Assembly (NCBI GenBank): GCA_039586035.1
Contig: JBDHLD010000010.1
Location: 1 to 64,000, forward strand
DNA: 64,000 nucleotides
Reading direction: 5' to 3'
Origin: JBDHHQ01 sp039586035
Lineage (GTDB): Bacteria > Gemmatimonadota > Gemmatimonadetes > Longimicrobiales > Gaopeijiaceae
Position numbers and translations under genes: made by a program. The notes under the pieces were generated by a model. That model saw only the letters and a program-made list of their open reading frames with translations. It made no database searches and was not told the DNA's origin. Positions within the stretch are counted from its first letter, which is position 1. Each line of letters starts with the position of its first letter. Below, piece by piece: positions 7,098 through 14,199 of the stretch.

Positions 7098-9281
7098 ATG
7101 AGGCAGTTCCCGCGGCGGATCCGGGCCGCGATGATGAGCGCGGTGGCCCTGGGAACCCTGCTCGCGAGCTGTTCGGACAACGGTCCTACCGGCCCGAGCC
7201 CGGCGGTGCTGGAGATCGTCGCGCTTTCGGGCAGCGGGCAGGTGGCTCTGGCCGGCCAGCCCCTTCCGGAGCGGTTCGAGGTCCGGGTCCAGGAGTCGGG
7301 AACCGGCAAGCCGTCCGCCGGTGTGACGGTCGATTGGACGGTCGTTACGGGCGACGGCGCCTCCATGAGCCCCCCCCGGGGGGTGACGGACGCGAACGGC
7401 ACCACCTCGGCTCGCCTCACCTTGGGTCCGAACCTGGGCGAGTATCGCGTCGAGGCTAGCTTCGATGGCCTCACGAGGCCGGCGGCCTCCTTCGTGGCCT
7501 CCGCCATGCTCGAACCCGAGCTCGGCTCGCTTTCTCCCGACCCGGTGGCCGCCGGCGGCACGCTGACCCTGGAAGGATCGAACTTCAGCGCCTCGGCTGG
7601 CGACAACGTGGTACTGTTCTCGGGCATACGGGGCCAGGTGGTCTCCGCGACCCCGACGCGCCTCCAGGTGATCGCCCCCCCGTGCCTGCCGGAGCGCCAG
7701 GTCACGATCACGGTCCGACTGGGCAGCCTGGAGAGCAACGCTCTCGACTTGAGCGTGGAGGGCGGAAGTCAGCTTCTGGAGCTGGCGCTGGGCGAGCACA
7801 TCACGTTTCAGGAAGCGACCGGCCTCGACTGCGTCCGCCTGCCCGAGGCGAACGGCCGGGAGTACCTGGCAGTGATCAGTACGGCGAGCCAAGTCGCGGC
7901 GGCGCAGTGGAGCTACGTTCTCACCGGTCTGACCGAAGCTGGCGCCGATCAGTCATCCCAGCCGTCCCGGGCACCGAGCCCCGCTGCCGCCGTGGGCTCC
8001 CGACAGGCCCCGATGGAGGGGCCGCAGGCCGAGTGGGATCGGGCGCTGCGCCGCCAGGAGGCTCGCTTCCTCGAGGCGCCCAGGCCCGAGCCCGCTGCCG
8101 CCCGGGGAGCGGCCGCGCAGGTCGTACCTGAGATCGGAGAGCGCCGCGACTTCAGCGTGCTGAATCGGGACATGGAGTACACGCCGGTCACCGCCGAGGT
8201 GGTCTTCGTCGGCGACCACGCCGCCATCTACATGGATCTCGACGCCCCACAGCCCGGCCTGGGTCCATCCGACCTCGCGTCCCTGGCGGCCGACTTCGAT
8301 GACCCTATCTTCGCGACGGCAACCGACGTCTTCGGGGAAGCATCGGACCTGGACGGGAACGGCCGCATCGCCATCCTCTTCACTCCGGTCGTCAATCAGC
8401 TGACCGCAACGGGGGCCGACGGGTTCGTGGGCGGTTTCTTCTTCGGCCTCGATCTGCTGCCCGAGCAGCCGAACAGCAACGGGGGGGAGGTCTTTTACGC
8501 ACTCGTCCCCGATCCAGGCGGCCAATTCGGTGACGCGAGAAGCGTGGCGCTCGTGATGGACGTGATTCCCGCCATCCTGGCTCATGAGTTCCAGCACATG
8601 ATCGGCTTCGGCGAGCGGATCCTGACCCTCGGGGGGAACGAGCAGGAGGCCCTCTGGCTCAGCGAGGGGCTGGCCCAGATGGCGGAGGACGTCGTGGGTG
8701 AGGCCTTCCTTTCCCGCGGCGAGACGGCGAAGGCGGTCCAGTATCAGTCCGGCAACTGGATTCGGGCAGAACGATATCTCAGGGATCCCGGGGACGTTTC
8801 CTTGATCGTGAAGCAGGGGAATGGGACGCTGGCGGAGCGGGGTGGGGGCTGGCTGTTTGTCCGCTACCTCCGCGCCCAGCGAGGCTCGAATCAGATCCTC
8901 GGCGCGCTCACACGGACGACCTCGGTCGGCGTCGCCAACGTCGTGGCGGCGACGGGGCGGAGCTGGGAAGACCAGTTCCCGGAGTGGAGCGCCGCCCTCT
9001 ATTTGAGTGGAACGAGCTTGCCGGCCGATCCCCGGCTGCTGTTCCCGGACATGGACCTTCGCAGCACGATCGAAGAGGTGACCACCCCGTATCCTCTCGT
9101 GCCAGTGGAAGCAGGGGCCCGGGACTTCCAGGCACAGGACCGGCTCTGGTCCTCGTCTGCCGACTACTTTTTGATCCGGCCGGAAGCAGGTGGCTCCGTG
9201 TCCCTGTCCTTGTCCGGGTCCGAGCTGGGGGATGCGCCTGCGGAAGCCCGCCTCCGGCTCACGCTCGTTCGGACGAGGTGA
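7098..9281 (+). CDS. Large lipoprotein zinc metalloprotease with Ig-like and IPT domains
   Basis: 727 residues from the ATG at 7098; an ATG at 7080 is an alternative. The signal peptide ends in a lipobox at Cys25 (GTLLASC). A bacterial Ig-like domain (about 35-130, with a GVTDANGTTSARLTLG-type Big_1 pattern) is followed by an IPT/TIG fold (about 134-215) and a low-complexity Pro/Ala linker. The catalytic domain has HEFQH at 496-500 and the downstream LWLSEGLAQMAED (about 519-531), whose Glu is the likely third zinc ligand, as in M30 hyicolysin-like proteases. It is probably an outer-leaflet or exported protease; the target is unknown. It is divergent from the barrel gene. The 264-base gap between them shows no confident promoter. 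Confidence 0.8.
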   Translation: MRQFPRRIRAAMMSAVALGTLLASCSDNGPTGPSPAVLEIVALSGSGQVALAGQPLPERFEVRVQESGTGKPSAGVTVDWTVVTGDGASMSPPRGVTDANGTTSARLTLGPNLGEYRVEASFDGLTRPAASFVASAMLEPELGSLSPDPVAAGGTLTLEGSNFSASAGDNVVLFSGIRGQVVSATPTRLQVIAPPCLPERQVTITVRLGSLESNALDLSVEGGSQLLELALGEHITFQEATGLDCVRLPEANGREYLAVISTASQVAAAQWSYVLTGLTEAGADQSSQPSRAPSPAAAVGSRQAPMEGPQAEWDRALRRQEARFLEAPRPEPAAARGAAAQVVPEIGERRDFSVLNRDMEYTPVTAEVVFVGDHAAIYMDLDAPQPGLGPSDLASLAADFDDPIFATATDVFGEASDLDGNGRIAILFTPVVNQLTATGADGFVGGFFFGLDLLPEQPNSNGGEVFYALVPDPGGQFGDARSVALVMDVIPAILAHEFQHMIGFGERILTLGGNEQEALWLSEGLAQMAEDVVGEAFLSRGETAKAVQYQSGNWIRAERYLRDPGDVSLIVKQGNGTLAERGGGWLFVRYLRAQRGSNQILGALTRTTSVGVANVVAATGRSWEDQFPEWSAALYLSGTSLPADPRLLFPDMDLRSTIEEVTTPYPLVPVEAGARDFQAQDRLWSSSADYFLIRPEAGGSVSLSLSGSELGDAPAEARLRLTLVRTR

Positions 9282-9389
9282 GGCAGGGCTGGCGAGCCCG
9301 GGACCCGAGGGTGAATCTTCTGGTGAAGAGGGTCGTAGTGACAGGTATCCGGTTTCAATCTCAGAGCGAGCAATAGAGCTTCTACCACC

Positions 9390-10172
9390 ATGCGTTGCCC
9401 CACTTGCGGTGAACACCTGAGGCCCAACGAATCCCGCTGCCCGACCTGCGGGGCCGCCGTCGCGCACCTGACCCCTACGGGGCCGGAGCTCGAGGGCGTG
9501 CTGAGGTGTCCGCGATGTCGGTACCGGGGTGACGGCATCGCCTACTTCCGTCGGCCCACCCACGTGGGGATCCTGGTCGGAGTCAGCCTCTTCACCTACG
9601 GCATCGGTGGGTTGGTGTACTGGCTGGCCCGGCGCAAGCACACGGTTTGTCCGAACTGTGGGCTGGGCTGGGAGCACGCGACGCACCAACTGGCGTCGGG
9701 GAGTGGCGCGAGCAATGAAAGGGCCCTGGGGAGCGCGGCGTCGCAGGGAGGTGACCCGCCCCTTCCTCGGAGCGGAATCCTCCGACGCGTGCTGGGAGGT
9801 GCCCTGGCCGGCCTCGCCGTGCTGCTGACCACCGTGGGTCTCGCGGAGGGGGAGCTCGCTGCCCTGGGGGTGGCCGCCGTCATTGGTGGGACGGGGTCGG
9901 CTACCTTCTACTGGGGGTGGAGGGCCTTGCAGGATCGGCGGAAGGCCATCGTATCGGCCATCCAGCAGAAGATCCTGCGGCTGGCGGGCAAGAGGGGTGG
10001 GGCCCTGACCGTGACCGAGGTCGCCACCGAGCTGAGCCTGTCGCTTCCGGCGGCCGAGCGGGTCCTGCTCGCCATGGACGACGGCTTTCGGGTGCGTTCC
10101 GACGTCACCGACGAGGGCCTGATCCTCTACGAGTTCCCCGAGCTCAAGCCCAGGAAGCAGCTAGGGCCCTGA
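9390..10172 (+). CDS. Membrane zinc-ribbon protein with a C-terminal winged helix
   Basis: 260 residues. A first zinc ribbon uses Cys3/6 and Cys17/20. A second CxxC pair (CPRC, about 41-44) and its partner (CPNC, about 88-91) are split by a hydrophobic stretch of about 20 residues. That layout resembles the LITAF membrane zinc domain, in which a hydrophobic helix sits between the two knuckles. Two more hydrophobic segments lie at about 130-175. The last 75 residues (GALTVTEVATELSLSLPAAERVL and on) look like a winged helix. I do not recognise a named family for the whole protein. It sits 108 bases after the protease gene and ends one base before the stop of the convergent exporter gene. Confidence 0.7.
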   Translation: MRCPTCGEHLRPNESRCPTCGAAVAHLTPTGPELEGVLRCPRCRYRGDGIAYFRRPTHVGILVGVSLFTYGIGGLVYWLARRKHTVCPNCGLGWEHATHQLASGSGASNERALGSAASQGGDPPLPRSGILRRVLGGALAGLAVLLTTVGLAEGELAALGVAAVIGGTGSATFYWGWRALQDRRKAIVSAIQQKILRLAGKRGGALTVTEVATELSLSLPAAERVLLAMDDGFRVRSDVTDEGLILYEFPELKPRKQLGP

Positions 10173-11093
10173 TCACGCACCGATCCGCCCGGGGGGCAGC
10201 CCGGGCGAGAGCCGCGTGAGGGTGAGGCCGCCGATGATGATCGCGGCGCCGAGCACCTGAAGCGGGGACGGGGTTTCGCCGAGCCAGAGCCAAGCCGTCA
10301 CGAGCGCCACCACTGGGACCAGGTTGGAGTACACGGCGGTGCGGGAGCTGCCGATCCGTTCCACGCCCCGGTACCAGGCTACGTAGGCCACCGCCAGGGA
10401 CAGGAAGCCGGCGTACACCACCGTACCCCACCCCATGAGGGACACGTTGCCGAAGGACGTGCGCAAAAGGCCCGGCACGGCGATCAGCAACAGCACCGGC
10501 GTCCCGACCCACACGGTCCAGGCCGTGACCCGCAGGGCGCCGTAGCGGAGCACCATTCCGCGGGAGCCCACGGTATATGTCGCCCATGCGACGGCTGCCC
10601 CCAGCATGAGCAGGTCACCCCGCCACGTCTCTGCGCCCAGCCCGACCGCCCCCGCACCCCCCAGAACCACCAGGACCATGCCCGCCAGCGTGCCCGCCAC
10701 GCCGAGCCAGACGAGTACGCCAGGCCGCTCATGCCCCAGGCGGAGTGACAGAAGTGCGGTCCATACGGGCACCGTAGCGAGAATGATGCTGGCGTTCCCG
10801 GCAAGCGTGCCGTCGATCCCCATGATGAAGAGCCACTGGTACGCCACGTTCCCGAGCACACCCAGGCCCACCAGGAGCGGGACGTCCCGGAGCTCGGGCC
10901 CCAGCGCGCCGCCGCGGGCTCGTAGAACCACGAAGAGGGCCACCGCTGCCAGCGGGAACCGGAGCGCGTTGAAGACGAGAGGATCCAATTCCTCGAGTCC
11001 GACCTTCACGACAGCGAAGTTGATGCCCCAGATCAACGCGAGGGACAGAAGGCCCAGATAGGTCAGTCGGTCGGAGGGCCGGACGGTCGACAA
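10173..11093 (-). CDS. DMT/EamA-family transporter
   Basis: About 306 residues with ten hydrophobic helices in two repeats of five, the EamA (drug/metabolite transporter) plan. The first helix begins at LTYLGLLSLALIWGINFAVVK, with the typical W-G-N-F motif. The second repeat begins near LRYGALRVTAWTVWVG. The start is uncertain. A TTG at 11093 fits the normal length and leaves room for the divergent gene. An ATG at 11195 would add 34 residues with no family likeness and would run past the divergent start at 11186. The substrate cannot be told. The gene is convergent with the zinc-ribbon gene, and the two stops abut at 10170-10175. Confidence 0.82.
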   Translation of the reverse strand: MSTVRPSDRLTYLGLLSLALIWGINFAVVKVGLEELDPLVFNALRFPLAAVALFVVLRARGGALGPELRDVPLLVGLGVLGNVAYQWLFIMGIDGTLAGNASIILATVPVWTALLSLRLGHERPGVLVWLGVAGTLAGMVLVVLGGAGAVGLGAETWRGDLLMLGAAVAWATYTVGSRGMVLRYGALRVTAWTVWVGTPVLLLIAVPGLLRTSFGNVSLMGWGTVVYAGFLSLAVAYVAWYRGVERIGSSRTAVYSNLVPVVALVTAWLWLGETPSPLQVLGAAIIIGGLTLTRLSPGLPPGRIGA

Positions 11094-11121
11094 GAGGTCC
11101 AGTCGAAGGGGAGAAAGGCGG

Positions 11122-11150
11122 TTGTCTTTTGAGCGCCCGAAGCCTACCTT
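11122..11150 (+). promoter_or_regulatory. Candidate promoter for the TPR regulator gene
   Basis: TTGTCT at 11122-11127 and TACCTT at 11145-11150 are 17 bases apart, ahead of the ATG at 11186. The -10 element is a modest match. The site sits in the short space between two divergent genes, as expected for a promoter. Confidence 0.38.
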
Positions 11151-11185
11151 AGGTGAGCCCCCCAAAGCAACCGCATCCCGGGAAC

Positions 11186-12976
11186 ATGTCCACATCTTCC
11201 GTCGTCCGCCTCGACGACTACCGGGGCAAGAGAAGGCAGCGCCTGCGGCAAGCGCTGGCGCTCAGCCGGCCGGATCCCGAGCGTGCGCGTCTCACGGATC
11301 AGCTCCGTGAGATCATCGCGCTCGTGGGGGCGGACCGGGCTGGGGTCGTCTGGGTCGATGAATACGGCCCGGCGCTGGTCCACGTGCATTGCATCGTGGA
11401 CCTCTTCAGCGACGTTCCGCGGATCTCGTTCCCGGCCAAGTCGCTCCGGGCCGCCTGGGAAGACGGGATTCCCGGATTGGCGGATCTCCCGAACCTGGAT
11501 CGATCCGAGGCCAAGCTCGCGTCCGACGGGCCGCGCAGCCTCGCCGCCGTAGCATTGGGCAGCGACGGTGCCCGGGCATGGTTCCTGGCGGTGGACTCCG
11601 TGCTGCCCCGGCGAGCGCTGACGGAAGAGGTCCGTGGCGAGCTCATGTTCCTGGCCGGAGAAGCGGCGTCCATCGTGCTTCACCGGGACGACGCGGCCGG
11701 CTCCCAGGGACGAGGCTCTCCGGAGGAATCCGGGTTCGCGGGGTGGCCCGTCCTCAAGGACATCGAGGGTCGAGAGAACGATGAGGCCCTGAACCGACGC
11801 ATCGCGGCGCGGTTTCTGGTTGTTCGTGCCGTGCGCGGGCTCGTGGACGACGACTTCGCGGCGCTGCCCGAGTCGTTGACCCGTCAGGTGGCGGGCGTTC
11901 GCCGTGAGATCCTGACCCTACCGTCGAGGGATTCCGAAGTACGCCTCTGGGACGAGGTTCTCGCCGCCCTAGAGCGTCAGGAGCTTCCGGAGCTGGCCTT
12001 CACCACGCTGGAGCTCGCGCGCCACGTGGAGAGACAAGACCATCTCTCGGGCGCACTGGAGCTATGCCGCCTCGCGTTTCGATTGGCGGGGATCGCCGGC
12101 TCGGCCACCGTGGCCATGGACGCAGCGCGCTTCCATGGCCGCATTTTTCGTCGCTTGGCCCGCTGGGACGAGGCGACGCGGTGGTACGGCTACGCCAAGG
12201 AGATCGCCCGTTGCGTGGGCGACGGCGGCCGGGAGTCGGTGATCCTGGACGGACTGGCCAGCACGTACCGTGATCGCGGTAATCTGCCCGGCGCCAGGGA
12301 GCTGCTGCACGAGGCCCTTGCCCTCGGTCGTCAGGCCGGGGACCGGTACGCCGAAGGTAGCGCACATCACAGTCTCGCGGTGATCGAGAAGATGTCGGGT
12401 CACCTCGACCGGGCGATCTCCCACGGTTGGAGTGCCGTGCGGACGCATGGGGAAGGCGAGCCGTGGCTGGCGGCGTTGACGGACCTGGCCGGCGTGTTCG
12501 TGGAGGTGGGTGAGCTGCAAGCCGCGGAGGATGCCTACACGATCGTCATGGGCTCCTCGGGCAGCTACGTCTACCGGACGTATGCCCTCGACGCCCTCGC
12601 GTACGTGGCGGCGCTGTCGGGGAACCAGCAGGAGTTCGAGCGACGCGCGGCTCGGGCGGACGCGTCGGGCTGGACCGAGGCCGCGCCTGCCATCCGAGCC
12701 GAGTTCTCCTATTTCAGGGGCAAGAGTTGGGAGGCACTGGGGGATCTCAAGGCCGCGTCCCATTGGTACGAGCGCGCCCTGGCCCTGGCGGATCGCCACG
12801 GACTGAACAAGATCTACTTCGACGCCGAGGCAGCTCTCGGAAGGCTAGCAGACCTGTCCTCGGCTACCGCCGAGGACAGCGTGGCGACGACCCGGGATGC
12901 CGTCCCGGAGGTCATGGACGGAATCCGCGAAGAGCTCACGGCCATGCGAGCCGCCCTGACCGAATTGGTGGGGTAG
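11186..12976 (+). CDS. TPR-repeat regulatory protein with a GAF-like N-terminal part
   Basis: 596 residues, cytoplasmic, with no signal or membrane segment. The first 170 residues alternate strands and helices like a degenerate GAF domain (GADRAGVVWVDEYGPALVHVHCIVD and on; short hydrophobic strands). The rest (about 270-590) is a run of TPR-like helical pairs with A-x-Y-Y/A-L-x-L spacing, for example RWDEATRWYGYAKEIARC and GDLKAASHWYERALALA. That plan suits a ligand- or peptide-sensing regulator or scaffold. No DNA-binding or enzymatic motif is visible. The ATG at 11186 is preferred over a GTG at 11153. A strong hairpin follows the stop, and a repeat-bearing micro-lipoprotein gene converges on it. 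Confidence 0.7.
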   Translation: MSTSSVVRLDDYRGKRRQRLRQALALSRPDPERARLTDQLREIIALVGADRAGVVWVDEYGPALVHVHCIVDLFSDVPRISFPAKSLRAAWEDGIPGLADLPNLDRSEAKLASDGPRSLAAVALGSDGARAWFLAVDSVLPRRALTEEVRGELMFLAGEAASIVLHRDDAAGSQGRGSPEESGFAGWPVLKDIEGRENDEALNRRIAARFLVVRAVRGLVDDDFAALPESLTRQVAGVRREILTLPSRDSEVRLWDEVLAALERQELPELAFTTLELARHVERQDHLSGALELCRLAFRLAGIAGSATVAMDAARFHGRIFRRLARWDEATRWYGYAKEIARCVGDGGRESVILDGLASTYRDRGNLPGARELLHEALALGRQAGDRYAEGSAHHSLAVIEKMSGHLDRAISHGWSAVRTHGEGEPWLAALTDLAGVFVEVGELQAAEDAYTIVMGSSGSYVYRTYALDALAYVAALSGNQQEFERRAARADASGWTEAAPAIRAEFSYFRGKSWEALGDLKAASHWYERALALADRHGLNKIYFDAEAALGRLADLSSATAEDSVATTRDAVPEVMDGIREELTAMRAALTELVG

Positions 12977-13004
12977 GGACGCGCCGACAGGGCGCTCCCG
13001 TCCC
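12976..13004 (+). terminator. Hairpin directly after the TPR gene
   Basis: GGGACG at 12976-12981 pairs with CGTCCC at 12999-13004, and an inner CGCC/GGCG pairing closes a GACAG loop. It begins at the last base of the stop codon, but no run of T follows. It could stall transcription between converging genes, but a rho-independent terminator is not proven. Confidence 0.3.
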
Positions 13005-13079
13005 GAGGCCCAGAAACCGAGCGTGCGGCGGTCTGGCAGCGGTCGCGGTACCAGTGCGCGACCGCCGCCGCGCTCACAC

Positions 13080-13253
13080 CTAGTTGCCGGAGCCGGGCGA
13101 GTGGTTCTGTGAGCCAGGCGAGTGGTTCCCGGAGCCAGGCGAGTGACAGAGCGGATCGCTGGAGTCACACGGACCCGTGACAGAGCTGCAGCCAGCCATG
13201 CCGAGTCCCATCATCAACGCCGCGGCGGCGAGAAGGAGGCGTGCCCGTCGCAT
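13080..13253 (-). CDS. Micro-lipoprotein with three HSPGSxN repeats
   Basis: 57 residues. The ATG at 13253 is preceded by GAGGGG six bases upstream, a good ribosome site. Residues 1-21 form a lipoprotein signal (MRRAR then an Ala/Leu/Met core) and the lipobox GMAGC puts lipidation at Cys22. The mature part starts SSVTGPCDSSDPLCH with two more Cys (29, 36), then repeats HSPGSGN, HSPGSQN, HSPGSGN to the very end. The matching DNA is three 21-base units. It lies divergent from the AraC-like gene and convergent with the TPR gene. The function is unknown. A small surface lipoprotein is the plain reading; a precursor of a secreted peptide is speculative. Confidence 0.72.
   Translation of the reverse strand: MRRARLLLAAAALMMGLGMAGCSSVTGPCDSSDPLCHSPGSGNHSPGSQNHSPGSGN
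13083..13145 (-). repeat. Three tandem 21-base repeats in the micro-lipoprotein gene
   Basis: Three in-frame copies of a 21-base unit encode HSPGSxN. They differ from one another at only a few bases, and only one difference changes the protein (Gly to Gln in the middle copy). Such repeats can gain or lose copies by slippage without breaking the frame. Confidence 0.9.
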
Positions 13254-13392
13254 TGAAACCCCTCATGTTGGTGTGAGCGTCGCTGGGGGACACCAATAGC
13301 GTCGACCATTCCCCCTACATTCGTGAATGTCGGCCGGGCCGCGCGGGCCTGTGCAATCATTTATGGGCAAGGGTATACCTTTTTCGAAGGTC

Positions 13393-14199
13393 ATGACTCT
13401 TATCGCTACGTTTTGCCGGGATGCACCGGTCGCGGATCGCCTCGTCGAGGCTCTCAGACCCTGGCACGACGTGGCTGAGGCGGGGTCCTGGCATGGGTTC
13501 CGTCGCATGGTGAGAGAGCGACCCGCGTCGGTGGCCGTGGTGGACGTGGACGCCGTGGGCCGCCTACCCTCGGGGCGTGACGCGCTGGGAGAGATTCGGT
13601 CGTCCTATCCCCGGCTGGGGCTGGTCCTGCTCGTTCGGCAGACCCGCGACGCCCTGGCGCTGTTCGACCTCGGTCGGGTGGGGGTCCGGAACCTGGTCTT
13701 CATCAACGTCGACGACCTGGAGCACCAGATGGTGCGGGCCGTGGCTCGAGCCGGTCAGGACGGGGCGACTGCCGCCGTGACGCGAGCGCTGAGCCCATAC
13801 CTGCCGCGGCGGGAGCTCGTGACGGTACATCGCGCCATGGACAGCGTACACCGGCTATGGAGCGCAGACGCGTTTGCAGAGTCGGTGGACCTCAGCCGGC
13901 CATTCCTGTCGGAGGTGCTCAAAGCACGAGGGCTGCCGTCGGTCGGCCACCTACTCCTCTGGACTCGCTTGATGCACGCCGGCCTCTGGCTGTCCGAGCC
14001 CGGCAGGACCGGGGAGAGCGTGTCCCGACAGTTGGAATACTCCAGCGGCGCTGCATTTCGGCGCGCGCTGAAGCACTACACCGGCGCCACCCCCACAGAG
14101 ACAGTCGAGCGGGGCGGGCTCGACTTCGTGCTGTCCTGCTTCCTGAGGGCTTGTGGCCTCGGCCCGTGGGCGAACCGGGCCACGCTCACCGTGGCGTGA
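13393..14199 (+). CDS. AraC-type DNA-binding regulator with receiver-like N-terminus
   Basis: About 268 residues. The N-terminal 120 residues have the alternating hydrophobic strands of a response-regulator receiver (TLIATFCR; ASVAVVDVDAVG; LGLVLLVRQ; VRNLVFINVDD). The acidic residue after the third strand is present, but the usual Thr/Lys pair is not clear. The C-terminal half ends in an AraC-like helix-turn-helix pair: GESVSRQLEYSSGAAFRRALKHYTGATPTETV. No membrane segment. Starts at 13327 or 13363 are possible; 13393 is chosen because AAGG lies just ahead and the receiver fold begins there. The gene overlaps the end of the convergent carboxypeptidase gene by 14 bases. No partner histidine kinase is nearby. 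Confidence 0.75.
   Translation: MTLIATFCRDAPVADRLVEALRPWHDVAEAGSWHGFRRMVRERPASVAVVDVDAVGRLPSGRDALGEIRSSYPRLGLVLLVRQTRDALALFDLGRVGVRNLVFINVDDLEHQMVRAVARAGQDGATAAVTRALSPYLPRRELVTVHRAMDSVHRLWSADAFAESVDLSRPFLSEVLKARGLPSVGHLLLWTRLMHAGLWLSEPGRTGESVSRQLEYSSGAAFRRALKHYTGATPTETVERGGLDFVLSCFLRACGLGPWANRATLTVA

Noticed and set aside
7953..9689. Open frame of 578 codons on the minus strand
   Set aside because: Antisense to the lipoprotein protease; composition is typical of a shadow frame.
11094..11195. Longer start (ATG at 11195) for the DMT transporter
   Set aside because: It would overlap the start of the divergent TPR gene and its promoter, and the added residues have no transporter character.
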